The translations under genes were made by a program, and so were the position numbers. From the NCBI RefSeq assembly GCF_900475315.1, contig NZ_LS483369.1, positions 1,612,001-1,676,000 on the forward strand: a stretch of DNA of 64,000 nt, read 5' to 3'. The notes below the pieces were generated by a model that did not search any database, had not been told where the DNA came from, and saw only the letters and a list, made by a program, of their open reading frames with translations. The DNA comes from Neisseria cinerea (GTDB lineage Bacteria; Pseudomonadota; Gammaproteobacteria; Burkholderiales; Neisseriaceae). Below are positions 31,819 to 41,958 of the stretch, piece by piece (within the stretch, counting starts at the first letter, position 1; each line of letters starts with the position of its first letter).

Positions 31819-31850
31819 ATGCCGTCTGAAGAAAGTGGTTCAGACGGCAT
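31819..31850 (-). repeat. DUS inverted pair between rfbA and rfbC
   Basis: ATGCCGTCTGAA and TTCAGACGGCAT with an 8-base loop and no T-run on the minus strand beyond; may attenuate rfbC. Confidence 0.7.
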
Positions 31851-32717
31851 TTATTTGCCGATCAGGTGCAGCAGGTATTGCCCGTAGGCGGTTTTTTCCA
31901 AATGTTTTGCTCGTGTTTCTACATCTTTTTTCGTCAGCCAACCGTTGCGCCAAGCGATTTCTTCCAGGCAGGCGATGTGCAGGTCTTGGATGTTTTGCAC
32001 GGTTTGGACGAAGGAAGCAGCCTCGTGCAGGCTCTCATGGGTGCCGGTGTCCAACCATGCAAAACCGCGTCCTAAGATTTGGACGGATAATGAACCGTCT
32101 TCCAAATACATTTGGTTGAGGTCGGAAATTTCCAATTCGCCACGGGCGGACGGTTTGATTTGTTTGGCGAACTCGACGACGCGTTGATCGTAGAAGTACA
32201 AGCCGGTTACCGCCCAATCGGATTTGGGCTGTTGCGGTTTCTCTTCGATAGACAGGGCGTTGAAGTTTTCGTCAAATTCAACCACGCCGAAACGTTCGGG
32301 GTCTTTGACCTGATAACCGAATACGGTTGCGCCGTGGGTCTTGGCGGCGGCCTGTTTCAATGTTTGCGTAAACGATTGGCCGTAGAAAATATTGTCGCCC
32401 AAAACCAAGCAAACATTGTCGTTGCCGATAAATTCTTCGCCGATGATAAATGCCTGTGCCAAGCCGTCCGGGCTGGGTTGCACGGCATAACTGATGGAAA
32501 TGCCGAAATCGCTGCCGTTGCCGAGCAGGCGTTTGAAAGAGGCGTTGTCTTCAGGCGTGGTAATGACCAAAATATCGCGGATTCCTGCCAGCATCAATAC
32601 GGACAGGGGATAGTAAATCATGGGCTTGTCGTATACGGGCAGCAGCTGTTTGGATACGCCGCGCGTGATGGGGTAGAGGCGTGTGCCGCTGCCGCCGGCA
32701 AGGATAATGCCTTTCAT
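31851..32717 (-). CDS. rfbA: Glucose-1-phosphate thymidylyltransferase
   Basis: 288-residue cytoplasmic nucleotidyltransferase making dTDP-glucose. N-terminal [11 protein letters not shown] signature at residues 8-18, [19 protein letters not shown], and [10 protein letters not shown] near the end. Length matches RmlA. An AG-DUS hairpin separates it from rfbB upstream. Confidence 0.96.
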   Translation of the reverse strand: MKGIILAGGSGTRLYPITRGVSKQLLPVYDKPMIYYPLSVLMLAGIRDILVITTPEDNASFKRLLGNGSDFGISISYAVQPSPDGLAQAFIIGEEFIGNDNVCLVLGDNIFYGQSFTQTLKQAAAKTHGATVFGYQVKDPERFGVVEFDENFNALSIEEKPQQPKSDWAVTGLYFYDQRVVEFAKQIKPSARGELEISDLNQMYLEDGSLSVQILGRGFAWLDTGTHESLHEAASFVQTVQNIQDLHIACLEEIAWRNGWLTKKDVETRAKHLEKTAYGQYLLHLIGK

Positions 32718-32750
32718 GAGTTTTCTCCTGAGTAGTGTGTGTTTGCATGA

Positions 32751-32789
32751 TTTTCAGACGGCCTAATATGGGAACAGGCCGTCTGAAAA
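32751..32789. repeat. AG-type DUS inverted pair between rfbB and rfbA
   Basis: TTTTCAGACGGCCT and AGGCCGTCTGAAAA face each other. Both arms carry AG rather than AT ahead of the core, unlike nearly all other hairpins in the window. Confidence 0.8.
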
Positions 32790-32790
32790 C

Positions 32791-33873
32791 TTATTTTCCA
32801 GTGCCTAAACGTTCCAAACGGTAGCTGCCGTTCAATACGTTTTGCCACCAGGTTTTGTTGTCCAAATACCATTGCACTGTTTTGCGGATGCCGGATTCGA
32901 ATGTTTCCTGCGGTTCCCAGCCCAGCTTCTTGCCGATTTTGGCCGCATCAATGGCGTAGCGCGCGTCATGGCCGGGACGGTCTTGTACGAAAGTAATCAA
33001 GTCTTCGTAGCGCGCTACACCGGCCGGTTTTTCAGGAACAAGCTCTTCCAGCAGGGCGCAGATGGTTTTGACGACTTCAATATTGGCTTTTTCATTGTGG
33101 CCGCCGATATTGTAGGTTTCGCCGACAACACCTTCGGTAACAACCTGATACAGCGCGCGCGCGTGGTCTTCGACAAACAGCCAGTCGCGGATTTGCATCC
33201 CGTCGCCGTAAACGGGCAGCGGTTTGCCGTCAAGCGCGTTCAGAATCATCAAAGGGATGAGTTTTTCCGGGAAATGGTAAGGGCCGTAGTTGTTGGAGCA
33301 GTTGCTTACGATGGTCGGTAAACCGTAAGTACGCAACCATGCGCGGACGAGGTGGTCGCTGGACGCTTTAGAGGCAGAGTAGGGGCTGGACGGCGCGTAT
33401 GGCGTGGTCTCAGTAAACAAATCGTCTGTGCCGTGCAAATCGCCATAGACTTCATCGGTAGAAATATGGTGGAAACGGAAGGCTTCGCGTTTTTCAGACG
33501 GCATTTGTTGCCAGTAGGCGCGGGCCGCTTCAAGCAGATTGAATGTGCCGACGATATTGGTTTGGATAAATTTGCCTGCCGAATCGATAGAGCGGTCGAC
33601 ATGGCTTTCCGCTGCCAAGTGCATCACGGCATCAGGCCGGTGTTGTGCGAATACGCGGTCGAGTTCTGCACGGTCGCAAATATCTACCTGCTCAAAAGCA
33701 TAGCGAGGATTATTGGCTACCTCAGTCAAAGATTCCAAATTGCCGGCATAAGTCAGCTTATCGACATTGACGACAGAGTCTTGGGTGTTTTGGATAATAT
33801 GACGGACAACGGCAGAACCGATAAAGCCCGCGCCACCGGTAACGAGGATGGTTTTTTTGTTTGCGGTTTGCAT
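32791..33873 (-). CDS. rfbB: dTDP-glucose 4,6-dehydratase
   Basis: 360-residue short-chain dehydrogenase/reductase. NAD-binding GGAGFIGS near residue 14, [20 protein letters not shown] with the catalytic Asp/Glu region, and [11 protein letters not shown] with the Tyr/Lys pair. It makes dTDP-4-keto-6-deoxyglucose. The start codon lies immediately next to the galE stop, so the two are certainly co-transcribed. One DUS is embedded in the coding sequence near 33494. Confidence 0.96.
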   Translation of the reverse strand: MQTANKKTILVTGGAGFIGSAVVRHIIQNTQDSVVNVDKLTYAGNLESLTEVANNPRYAFEQVDICDRAELDRVFAQHRPDAVMHLAAESHVDRSIDSAGKFIQTNIVGTFNLLEAARAYWQQMPSEKREAFRFHHISTDEVYGDLHGTDDLFTETTPYAPSSPYSASKASSDHLVRAWLRTYGLPTIVSNCSNNYGPYHFPEKLIPLMILNALDGKPLPVYGDGMQIRDWLFVEDHARALYQVVTEGVVGETYNIGGHNEKANIEVVKTICALLEELVPEKPAGVARYEDLITFVQDRPGHDARYAIDAAKIGKKLGWEPQETFESGIRKTVQWYLDNKTWWQNVLNGSYRLERLGTGK

Positions 33874-34890
33874 TTAATCCCCGTATCCGTTGGGGTTGCG
33901 GCTGACCCAACGCCACGAATCCTCCATCATTTGCGCAAGGCTGCGTTTGGTTTCCCAGCCTGTCTGTTGTTTGGTATAGGACGGATCGGCAAAGAAACAG
34001 GCAAGGTCGCCGGCACGACGGGGTTTGATTTGGTAAGGAATGCTCAAACCGGATGCGGCTTCAAAGGCACGGATGATTTCTAAGACGGAATAGGCGCGGC
34101 CCGAACCCAAGTTGAACAAATGTACGCCGGAAAGGCCGCCTTTTGCCTTCATTGCCGCGATATGCCCTTCTGCCAAGTCCATCACATGAATGTAGTCGCG
34201 CATACCGGTGCCGTCGGGTGTGGGGTAATCGCCACCGAATACCGACAGTTGTTCCAGTTTTCCGCCGGCGACCTGACAGATATAGGGCAAAAGGTTGTTA
34301 GGAATACCGTTGGGCTGTTCCCCGATCAGACCGCTTTCGTGTGCGCCGATCGGATTGAAATAGCGCAACAGGATGACGCTCCAGCGCGGGTCGGCTTTTT
34401 GGATGTCGGTTAAAATCCGCTCCGCCATCGACTTGGACGCACCGTAAGGATTGGTCGTGTCGCCCGGGCGAAGGTTTTCGGTATAAGGTGTTTTGTCGGG
34501 ATTACCGTAAACGGTTGCCGACGAGCTGAATACGATTTTCAACACGCCTGCACGCGCCATTTCTTCCGCCAGCACCAGGCTGCCGTAAACATTATTGCTG
34601 TAATATTTCATCGGCTCGGCAACGCTTTCCCCCACAGCCTTCAAACCGGCAAAATGGATGACGGATTCGATTTCATGTTCCGAAAAAATCTGTCTCAAAA
34701 CCTGACGGTCGCGGATATCACCCTGATAAAACGGTATGTTTCTGCCGGTAATGTGTTGCAATCGCGGAAGGACGGCGGCAGAAGAATTGCACAGATTGTC
34801 CAGAATCACAACATCGTAACCGGATTGGACGAGTGAGACGGCGGTGTGCGAACCGATAAAGCCGGTGCCGCCGGTAATCAGTACAGTCAT
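33874..34890 (-). CDS. galE: UDP-glucose 4-epimerase
   Basis: 338-residue epimerase that supplies UDP-galactose for lipooligosaccharide. NAD-binding [10 protein letters not shown] near residue 7, SSSATVYG and YGASKSMAE (catalytic Tyr/Lys), then [12 protein letters not shown]. First gene of the galE-rfbBAC run and divergent from tex. In encapsulated meningococci capsule genes lie in this region; here galE is separated from tex by only 124 bases. Confidence 0.97.
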   Translation of the reverse strand: MTVLITGGTGFIGSHTAVSLVQSGYDVVILDNLCNSSAAVLPRLQHITGRNIPFYQGDIRDRQVLRQIFSEHEIESVIHFAGLKAVGESVAEPMKYYSNNVYGSLVLAEEMARAGVLKIVFSSSATVYGNPDKTPYTENLRPGDTTNPYGASKSMAERILTDIQKADPRWSVILLRYFNPIGAHESGLIGEQPNGIPNNLLPYICQVAGGKLEQLSVFGGDYPTPDGTGMRDYIHVMDLAEGHIAAMKAKGGLSGVHLFNLGSGRAYSVLEIIRAFEAASGLSIPYQIKPRRAGDLACFFADPSYTKQQTGWETKRSLAQMMEDSWRWVSRNPNGYGD

Positions 34891-35014
34891 AGTATTCCTT
34901 ATCAGGGCATGTTGTCTTGAATCAAGTATATCAGTATTATCTTTTGCTTTTCCAAATGATTATCTTATGTTGTGCCGTCCTGTCGATTGTTTGGACGGCA
35001 TTATGGAGGAATGC
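34891..35014. other. Capsule-null (cnl) type galE-tex junction
   Basis: 124 AT-rich bases between divergent galE and tex, with no trace of capsule synthesis or transport genes. It contains the hairpin GCCGTCC...GGACGGC (34974-35000), which resembles a decayed DUS pair, and the tex RBS GGAGGA. The size fits the cnl region described for unencapsulated Neisseria. Confidence 0.8.
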
Positions 35015-37288
35015 ATGAACATCACCCAAATCCTCTCCCAAGAACTCTCCGCCACCGCAGCGCAAATCACCGCCGCTATCGAGCTTTTAGACGACGGCGC
35101 GACAGTGCCGTTTATCGCCCGCTACCGCAAGGAAGCCACGGGCGGACTGGACGACACGCAGTTGCGCCAGCTTGCCGAGCGGCTGCAATATCTGCGTGAG
35201 TTGGAAGAGCGCAAAGCCGTTGTGTTAAAAAGCATTGAAGAGCAAGGCAAGCTTTCAGACGACCTCAGGGCGCAAATCGAAGCCGCCGACAACAAAACCG
35301 CGCTGGAAGACCTGTATCTGCCCTACAAGCCCAAACGCCGCACCAAAGCGCAAATCGCGCGCGAACACGGTTTGCAGCCGCTGGCGGACGTGTTGCTTGC
35401 CGAGCAGCCGCAGGACGTGGAAGCCACCGCGCAAGGCTACCTGAACGAAAATGTTCCCGACGCCAAAGCCGCGTTGGACGGCGCGCGCGCGATTCTGATG
35501 GAGCAGTTTGCTGAAGACGCGGAACTCATCGGCACGCTGCGCGACAAGCTGTGGAACGAAGCCGAAATCCACGCGCAAGTCGTTGAAGGCAAAGAAACCG
35601 AAGGCGAAAAATTCAGCGATTATTTCGACCACCGCGAACCCGTCCGCGCCATGCCCAGCCACCGCGCGCTGGCGGTTTTGCGCGGCCGCAACGAAGGCGT
35701 GTTGAACATTGCGCTCAAATACCAACTCGACGACACGCCGATTACGCAGCAAAGCGAATATGAGCAAATCATCGCCCGTCGTTTCAAGGTTTCAGACGGC
35801 CACAAATGGTTGCGCGACACCGTGCGCCTGACTTGGCGCGCAAAAATCTTTTTGTCGTTGGAACTTGAAGCGTTGAACCGCTTGAAAGAAGCCGCCGACA
35901 CTGACGCGATTACCGTGTTCGCCCGCAATCTCAAAGACTTGCTGCTCGCCGCCCCTGCCGGACGGCTGACCACGCTGGGTCTCGACCCCGGCTACCGCAA
36001 CGGCGTGAAATGCGCCGTGGTGGACGACACGGGCAAGCTGCTCGATACCGTCATCGTCTATTTGCATCAAGAAAACAATATGTTGGCAACGCTGTCGAGC
36101 CTGATTAAACAACACGGCGTGAAGCTCATCGCCATCGGCAACGGCACCGCCAGCCGCGAAACCGACAAAATCGCGGGTGAACTGGTGCGCGGAATGCCCG
36201 AAATGGGGCTGCACAAAATCGTCGTTTCCGAAGCCGGCGCGTCGATTTATTCCGCGTCCGAACTGGCGGCGCGCGAGTTCCCCGATTTGGACGTTTCCCT
36301 GCGCGGCGCAGTGTCCATCGCCCGCAGGCTGCAAGACCCGCTCGCCGAGTTGGTCAAAATCGATCCCAAATCCATCGGCGTGGGCCAGTATCAGCACGAC
36401 GTGAACCAAAGCCAGCTCGCCAAATCGCTGGACGCGGTGGTCGAAGACTGCGTGAACGCCGTCGGCGTGGACGTGAACACCGCCTCCGCCCCGCTCTTGG
36501 CGCGGATTTCCGGTTTGAATCAAACTCTTGCCCAAAACATCGTCGCCTACCGCGATGAAAACGGCGCGTTCGACAGCCGCAAAAAATTGCTGAAAGTGCC
36601 GCGCTTGGGCGAAAAAACCTTCGAGCAGGCAGCGGGCTTTTTGCGGATTAACGGCGGAAAAGAGCCGCTGGACGCGAGCGCCGTCCACCCCGAAGCCTAT
36701 CCTATCGTCGCCAAAATGCTGGCGCAACAAGGCATTACCGCCGCCGAACTCATCGGCAACCGCGAGCGCGTGAAGCAAATCAAAGCGTCCGACTTCACCG
36801 ACGAACGCTTCGGTCTGCCGACCATTCTGGACATCCTGTCCGAGCTGGAAAAACCCGGCCGCGACCCACGCGGCGAGTTTCAGACGGCCTCCTTCGCCGA
36901 AGGCATCCACGAAATCAGCGACTTGCAAGTCGGCATGATACTCGAAGGCGTGGTCTCCAACGTCGCCAACTTCGGCGCGTTCGTGGACATCGGCGTCCAT
37001 CAGGACGGCTTGGTGCACATCTCCGCCCTGTCCAACAAGTTTGTCCAAGACCCGCGTGAAGTCGTGAAAGCCGGCGACGTGGTGAAAGTGAAAGTACTGG
37101 AAGTCGATGCTGCGCGTAAACGCATCGCGTTGACCATGCGTTTGGATGACGAACCGGGCAGCGCTGCCAAAGGCAACAGGCCGTCTGAAACCCGACATCA
37201 GGAACGCCGCGACCGCAAACCCCAACGCAACGACCGCGCCCCGACCAATTCGGCAATGGCGGATGCGTTTGCGAAGTTGAAGCGGTAA
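35015..37288 (+). CDS. tex: Tex-family RNA-binding transcription accessory protein
   Basis: 757-residue cytoplasmic protein: Tex N-terminal helical domain ([13 protein letters not shown]), a YqgF-like RNase H fold ([17 protein letters not shown] near residue 325), helix-hairpin-helix repeats ([15 protein letters not shown]) and a C-terminal S1 domain ([20 protein letters not shown]). The basic tail is low-complexity. The start at 35015 has GGAGGA four bases upstream; the frame is open further 5' but without RBS. Two AG-type DUS lie in the gene (36879-36890, 37178-37189). Confidence 0.96.
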   Translation: MNITQILSQELSATAAQITAAIELLDDGATVPFIARYRKEATGGLDDTQLRQLAERLQYLRELEERKAVVLKSIEEQGKLSDDLRAQIEAADNKTALEDLYLPYKPKRRTKAQIAREHGLQPLADVLLAEQPQDVEATAQGYLNENVPDAKAALDGARAILMEQFAEDAELIGTLRDKLWNEAEIHAQVVEGKETEGEKFSDYFDHREPVRAMPSHRALAVLRGRNEGVLNIALKYQLDDTPITQQSEYEQIIARRFKVSDGHKWLRDTVRLTWRAKIFLSLELEALNRLKEAADTDAITVFARNLKDLLLAAPAGRLTTLGLDPGYRNGVKCAVVDDTGKLLDTVIVYLHQENNMLATLSSLIKQHGVKLIAIGNGTASRETDKIAGELVRGMPEMGLHKIVVSEAGASIYSASELAAREFPDLDVSLRGAVSIARRLQDPLAELVKIDPKSIGVGQYQHDVNQSQLAKSLDAVVEDCVNAVGVDVNTASAPLLARISGLNQTLAQNIVAYRDENGAFDSRKKLLKVPRLGEKTFEQAAGFLRINGGKEPLDASAVHPEAYPIVAKMLAQQGITAAELIGNRERVKQIKASDFTDERFGLPTILDILSELEKPGRDPRGEFQTASFAEGIHEISDLQVGMILEGVVSNVANFGAFVDIGVHQDGLVHISALSNKFVQDPREVVKAGDVVKVKVLEVDAARKRIALTMRLDDEPGSAAKGNRPSETRHQERRDRKPQRNDRAPTNSAMADAFAKLKR

Positions 37289-37476
37289 AAAGTAAGGCGG
37301 GCTTCCGGCCCGCTGTTTTTATATCGGATTTGAAATAGGGCTATTTTAAAAGCGGAGCTCATAAGCACCCGATTTACGCTTTTCAGACGGCATTTTGCGG
37401 TGTTGTGGCATGGATATGCAGACAGGCGTATAGTTTCGGTATGATTAAACCGTTATACAAATAAGGAGTCCGAACC

Positions 37477-37818
37477 ATGAAGAAATTGATGTTTGCCGCG
37501 TTGATGTCCTGTTTTTCGGTTTCTGCGTTTGCGGCGTGTTCCGACAGCCAGCAGCAGTGCGTGATTTATAAAAACGGCAACGTCGCGGCAGAGGGCGGCT
37601 GTACGGTCAGTAAGTGCCAAAGTGCCGATGCGCAAGTGTTGAAATGGAAGCTGAAAAACGGCAAAGGCGTAACTGTGGAAATCGGAAAAAACGGCAAAGT
37701 TTCGGTGAACAAGAAACCGGGTGCGAAAGCGGCCAACAGCAACGCGTCCGGAATGGGTTTGACATGTTATGCCGCAGATGCGGACAAGCAAGAACAATTT
37801 TGTTCGACCAATTATTGA
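37477..37818 (+). CDS. Secreted cysteine-rich protein, unknown function
   Basis: 113-residue exported protein with signal peptide MKKLMFAALMSC...SAFA cleaved before Ala20. Six cysteines in the mature part (ACSDS, QQC, GGC, SKC, LTCY, QFC) suggest three disulphides. The rest is basic and rich in Gly, Lys and Asn. RBS AAGGAG is present. I recognise no domain. It stands alone between tex and gltS. Confidence 0.82.
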   Translation: MKKLMFAALMSCFSVSAFAACSDSQQQCVIYKNGNVAAEGGCTVSKCQSADAQVLKWKLKNGKGVTVEIGKNGKVSVNKKPGAKAANSNASGMGLTCYAADADKQEQFCSTNY

Positions 37819-37835
37819 ACAGGTGCGAATGCCCG

Positions 37836-37867
37836 ATGCCGTCTGAACGGAGTTTCAGACGGCATTT
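37836..37867 (+). terminator. DUS terminator after the cysteine-rich protein gene
   Basis: ATGCCGTCTGAAC...TTTCAGACGGCATTTTG inverted pair with a short loop. Confidence 0.8.
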
Positions 37868-37904
37868 TGTTTGTAAAAAATAGTTGTAAAAAAACGGCGA
37901 TTCT

Positions 37905-37933
37905 TTGACAAGCCTTAACTATTCCCCTAATAT
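37905..37933 (+). promoter_or_regulatory. gltS promoter
   Basis: Perfect TTGACA, 17-base spacer, TAATAT; 62 bases before the ATG at 37995. Confidence 0.75.
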
Positions 37934-37994
37934 CTTCGCGCCTGCGTCCCCTTCGGGCGGACATGAAGAAAAACATTTTAGGAGGTCAAACGAT

Positions 37995-39209
37995 ATGGAA
38001 TGGGAGTTTAACAGCTATTACACGCTGATTGCCGCTACCCTGGTCTTGTTGGTGGGTAAATTTTTAGTCAAAAAAATCAAGTTGTTGAGGGATTTTAATA
38101 TTCCCGAGCCTGTGGCAGGTGGTCTGATTGCCGCGATTATTCTGTTTGTGTTGCATCAGTTGTATGGCGTGAGCTTCAAATTTGAGAAGCCGCTGCAAGA
38201 TGCGTTTATGCTGATTTTCTTTACTTCTATCGGTTTGAGTGCAGATTTCTCGCGCCTGAAGGCCGGTGGTTTGCCGCTGGTAATTTTCACCGCCGTGGTA
38301 GGCGCATTCATTGTTGTGCAAAACTTCGTCGGGGTCGGCCTGGCTACGGCTTTGGGTTTGGATCCGCTGATCGGCCTGATTACCGGTTCGATTACGTTGA
38401 CGGGCGGACACGGTACGGCAGGTGCATGGGGACCTGATTTTGAAGCTAAATACGGCTTGGTCGGTGCAACCGGTTTGGGTATGGCTTCTGCAACCTTCGG
38501 CCTGGTGTTCGGCGGTCTGATCGGCGGACCAGTTGCCCGCCGCCTGATTAATAAAATGGGCCGCAAACCGGTTGAAAACACAAAACAGGCTCAGGACGAC
38601 AATATGGACGATGTGTTCGAGCAGGCAAAACGTACCCGTCTGATTACGGCGGAATCTGCTGTTGAAACGCTTGCCATGTTTGCCGCGTGTCTGGCATTTG
38701 CCGAGATTGTGGACGGCTTCGACAAAGAATATCTGTTCGACCTGCCCAAATTCGTATGGTGTCTGTTTGCAGGCGTAGTCATCCGCAATGTTTTGACCGC
38801 CGCATTCAAGGTCAATATGTTTGACCGCGCAATCGATGTGTTCGGCAATGCTTCGCTTTCGCTTTTCTTGGCAATGGCGCTGTTGAACTTGAAACTGTGG
38901 GAGCTGACCGGTTTGGCCGGGCCTGTAACCGTGATTCTTGCCGTACAAACCGTTGTGATGATTCTGTATGCGACTTTTGCAACCTATGTCTTCATGGGGC
39001 GCGACTATGATGCGGCGGTATTGGCTGCCGGTCACTGTGGTTTCGGTTTGGGTGCAACGCCCACTGCGGTGGCAAATATGCAGTCCATCACGCATACTTT
39101 CGGTCCTTCCCATAAGGCTTTTTTGATTGTGCCTATGGTCGGTGCGTTCTTCGTCGATTTGATTAATGCCGCGATTCTCACCGGTTTTGTGAATTTCTTT
39201 AAAGGCTGA
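37995..39209 (+). CDS. gltS: Sodium/glutamate symporter GltS
   Basis: 404-residue inner-membrane transporter with two inverted halves of about five helices each. Family features: FNIPEPVAGGL, LTGGHGTAGAWG in the first half (conserved glycine-rich loop) and GHCGFGLGATPTAVANM in the second half. The start at 37995 (MEWEFNSY) follows TAGGAGGT; the longer frame from 37905 overlaps the promoter and is rejected. Substrate L-glutamate is inferred from strong family resemblance. Confidence 0.93.
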   Translation: MEWEFNSYYTLIAATLVLLVGKFLVKKIKLLRDFNIPEPVAGGLIAAIILFVLHQLYGVSFKFEKPLQDAFMLIFFTSIGLSADFSRLKAGGLPLVIFTAVVGAFIVVQNFVGVGLATALGLDPLIGLITGSITLTGGHGTAGAWGPDFEAKYGLVGATGLGMASATFGLVFGGLIGGPVARRLINKMGRKPVENTKQAQDDNMDDVFEQAKRTRLITAESAVETLAMFAACLAFAEIVDGFDKEYLFDLPKFVWCLFAGVVIRNVLTAAFKVNMFDRAIDVFGNASLSLFLAMALLNLKLWELTGLAGPVTVILAVQTVVMILYATFATYVFMGRDYDAAVLAAGHCGFGLGATPTAVANMQSITHTFGPSHKAFLIVPMVGAFFVDLINAAILTGFVNFFKG

Positions 39210-39308
39210 TTTTTCCGCTTTTCTGACAAAGCACCTGCAAGGTTTACCGCCTGCAGGTGCTTTTGCTATGATAGCCGCCATCGGTTACGGATATTGCAAA
39301 GGAAAACC

Positions 39309-40322
39309 ATGTACCGCAAATTTGCCCTGCTGCCGTTTGCCCTGCTGCTTGCGGCGTGCGGTAAGGAAGAGCCGTCGGGGGCGTTGGAATGCGCCAATCC
39401 TGCCGTGCTGCAGGATATACGCGGCAGTATTCAGGAAACGCTCAAACAGGAAGCACGTTCCTTCGCGCGCGATGACGTCCGGCAGTTTGTCGATGCCGAC
39501 AAAATTATCGCCGCTGCCTACGATTTGGCGTTTTCTTTGGAACACGCTTCGGAAACACGGGAAGGCAGCCGCACATTCTGTATTGCCGATTTGAACATTA
39601 CCGTGCCGTCTGAAACGCTTGCCGATGCCAAGGCCAACAGCCCCCTGTTGTACGGGGAAACCGCTTTGTCGGATATTGTGCAGCAGAAGACGGGCGGCAA
39701 TGTCGAGTTTAAAGATGGCGTATTGACGGCAGCCGTCCGCTTCCTGCCCGCCAAAGACGCTCAGACGGTATTTGTCGATAATACGGTCGGCATGGCGGCA
39801 CAAACCCTGTCTGCCGCATTGCTGCCTTACGGCGTGAAGAGCATCGTCATGATAGATGGCAAGGCGGTCAGGAAAGAAGACGCGGTCAGGATTTTGAGCG
39901 GTAAAGCTCATGAAGCGCCGTCTAAACCCACGCCCGAAGACATTTTGGAACATAATGCCGCCGGAGGGGATGCAGACGTACCCCAAGCCGGAGAAGACGC
40001 GCCCGAACCGGAAATCCTGCATCCCGACGACAGCGAGCGTGCCAATACCGTTACCGTATCACGGGGCGAAGTGGAAGAGGCGCGCGTACAAAACCAGCGT
40101 GCGGAATCCGAAATTACCAAACTTTGGGGAGAACTCGATACCGACGTGCAAAAAGAGTTGGTTGGAGAACAGCGCAAGTGGGCGCAGGAAAAAATCAGCA
40201 ACTGCCGACAAGCCGCTGCACAGGCAGACCGGCAGGAATACGCCGAATACCTCAAGCTGCAATGCGAAACGCGCATGACACGTGAACGGATACAGTATCT
40301 TCGCGGCTACTCCATTGATTAG
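39309..40322 (+). CDS. Lipoprotein with LprI-like (DUF1311) C-terminal region
   Basis: 337-residue lipoprotein: lipobox LLAAC (Cys17) after MYRKFALLPF. Residues about 25-200 form an unrecognised domain containing a second ordered region (for example FVDNTVGMAAQTLSAALLPY). A Pro/Glu/Asp-rich linker spans about 205-250. The C-terminal 75 residues (LWGELDTDVQKELVGEQRKW, then CRQAAAQ...LQCETRMTRERIQYL) resemble the LprI lysozyme-inhibitor family with its paired Cys. Inhibition of lysozyme is a hypothesis only. Start at 39309 is preferred because it gives the signal peptide directly. Confidence 0.8.
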   Translation: MYRKFALLPFALLLAACGKEEPSGALECANPAVLQDIRGSIQETLKQEARSFARDDVRQFVDADKIIAAAYDLAFSLEHASETREGSRTFCIADLNITVPSETLADAKANSPLLYGETALSDIVQQKTGGNVEFKDGVLTAAVRFLPAKDAQTVFVDNTVGMAAQTLSAALLPYGVKSIVMIDGKAVRKEDAVRILSGKAHEAPSKPTPEDILEHNAAGGDADVPQAGEDAPEPEILHPDDSERANTVTVSRGEVEEARVQNQRAESEITKLWGELDTDVQKELVGEQRKWAQEKISNCRQAAAQADRQEYAEYLKLQCETRMTRERIQYLRGYSID

Positions 40323-40444
40323 GGTGATGAAGCAAACCATATCTGAACGCAGGATTCAGCCGAAACCGCCCGAAAAGGATTTGTCGGGGAACGGGTAGAG
40401 GTCGGATGCCGGACTGTTCGGCGGATAAAGGCAGCTTGATAAAA

Positions 40445-40477
40445 ATGCCGTCTGAAACGGAAGCGTTCAGACGGCAT
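40445..40477. terminator. DUS terminator between convergent lipoprotein and fadL genes
   Basis: AAAAATGCCGTCTGAAACG and CGTTCAGACGGCATTGTT inverted pair; an extra DUS core (TTCAGACGGC) sits at 40485-40494. Confidence 0.82.
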
Positions 40478-40501
40478 TGTTACATTCAGACGGCGAGCCG
40501 T

Positions 40502-41896
40502 TTATTTGAATTTGTAGGTGTATTGCAGGCCGATGATGTCGGCTTTGTTTCTGAAATGTGCGGAAGACGCGCCTTTGCTGTCTACATCGCTGCCGCTTGC
40601 TTTCGCCGTGCGGTAGCTGGTGTCGTTGATGTGGATGTGGGTGTAGGCGGCATCGACGACGTGGTTTTTACCGATATTGTATTTCATGCCGGCGGAGAAC
40701 CAGATGCGGTTGCCGTCGGGCAGGCTGTTCATGCGGTAGTCGGCATTTTTGACGGGCGATTTGTCAAAAGCGATACCGGCGCGCAGTTGCAGCGGTTCGC
40801 TGATTTGATAAGAACCGCCGAATCCGACTTTGTAGGTGTTGCGCCAGTTGGGGGTGATGGTGGTGCGGTCGGATTTGCCTCTGATGACGGCTTTTTCGTT
40901 TTCAAAAACCAGCTCCGCCTTATTGAAGCGGCTGTGGCGCGTCCAAGTTACGTCGCCGAACAGGTCGGTTTTATCAGACACTTTGTACATGCCGTGTACG
41001 GACAAAGACTCAGGCGTTACGATTTTGACGCTGGCTTTTTCATTCGGTACATAACCGCGCGCCTCCAATAATTTTGCTGCCCATGCCTGTTTCGCCATTG
41101 CACCGTCTGCCGCCCATTCGGCAGTGCCTTCGAGCGTGTGTGAAACTTTGGAACGGTAGTTCACGCCCACGCGCGCGCGGTCGTTGACGTCCCACATCCA
41201 CGCCAGTTGGTAGCCGAAGCCCCAATCGCTGCCTTTAACATCGGCGTGTCCGTCGGCCTGAATGGCGGCTGCACCGGCGGGATTGGACGGTGTTGCTTTC
41301 AGCATTGCTGCTTTTTGCTGGATACCCCAGTCGGCATATTTGCGCAGTTCGGCGGAAGTATGTTGGGCGATGATGCCTGCACCGAAGGAATGACGGTCGT
41401 TGAGTTTCCATGCGGCGACAGGTTCGACGGCGATGCTGGTCAGACCGAGTTTGTTGATGTTGTGGCGTAACACGGAATCTTTTTCGTATTCGGTGGCGGA
41501 GCCGAAGGGGACGTACACGCCCAAGCCCACGGTCAGGTCGTCGGTGGCTTTGTATGCGCCGTAGATGTGGGGCGCAACCGTGGTTTTGGTGATTTTGCCG
41601 CTTTTCGAACCTTGGACGGGAAGCTCGGTAAAGTCGGTGGCGGAATCCGCTTTATAACGGATGCTGGGTAACACGATATTGGCGTTGACGGAAATCTGGC
41701 TGCTGTCGAGTTTGGTCAGGCCGGCAGGGTTGTAGAAGATGGTCGATGCGTCGGCGGCTTCTGCGGCGGCGGCATTCGCCGTGCTTTGCGCGTTGACCGA
41801 CTGTGTGCCGAAGTGGTAGCCGGATGCGTGGACGGATGCGGCGGCAAAGGCAGTGCCGAGCAGTAGGACGGTTTTTTTCAGTGTGGAAGGGGTCAT
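40502..41896 (-). CDS. FadL/OmpP1-family outer membrane protein
   Basis: 464-residue outer-membrane beta-barrel, family of long-chain fatty acid channels. Signal peptide ends at VHA-SGYHFG; the plug-type N-terminus has TANAAAAEAADASTIFYNPAGL, whose NPAGL motif defines the family (quoted here only to show the key residues). It ends in YTYKF, the C-terminal aromatic barrel signature. Start at 41896 (MTPSTLKK) places the signal correctly; upstream frame to 41968 is rejected. A symmetric site at 41959-41980 may regulate it. Hydrophobic-compound uptake is inferred from the family. Confidence 0.92.
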   Translation of the reverse strand: MTPSTLKKTVLLLGTAFAAASVHASGYHFGTQSVNAQSTANAAAAEAADASTIFYNPAGLTKLDSSQISVNANIVLPSIRYKADSATDFTELPVQGSKSGKITKTTVAPHIYGAYKATDDLTVGLGVYVPFGSATEYEKDSVLRHNINKLGLTSIAVEPVAAWKLNDRHSFGAGIIAQHTSAELRKYADWGIQQKAAMLKATPSNPAGAAAIQADGHADVKGSDWGFGYQLAWMWDVNDRARVGVNYRSKVSHTLEGTAEWAADGAMAKQAWAAKLLEARGYVPNEKASVKIVTPESLSVHGMYKVSDKTDLFGDVTWTRHSRFNKAELVFENEKAVIRGKSDRTTITPNWRNTYKVGFGGSYQISEPLQLRAGIAFDKSPVKNADYRMNSLPDGNRIWFSAGMKYNIGKNHVVDAAYTHIHINDTSYRTAKASGSDVDSKGASSAHFRNKADIIGLQYTYKFK

Positions 41897-41958
41897 TTCA
41901 GTTTCCGTAAAAAGGGCAGACAAATAAAAAAGGCAGTTAAATGCCTTGTTTCTCTTTA

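Noticed and set aside
35792-37225. Long antisense frame in tex (477 codons), with similar ones at 44135-45466 and 51875-53284
   Set aside because: Opposite-strand shadows of well-conserved genes (tex, pyrBI, ntrY); no RBS and no domain resemblance.
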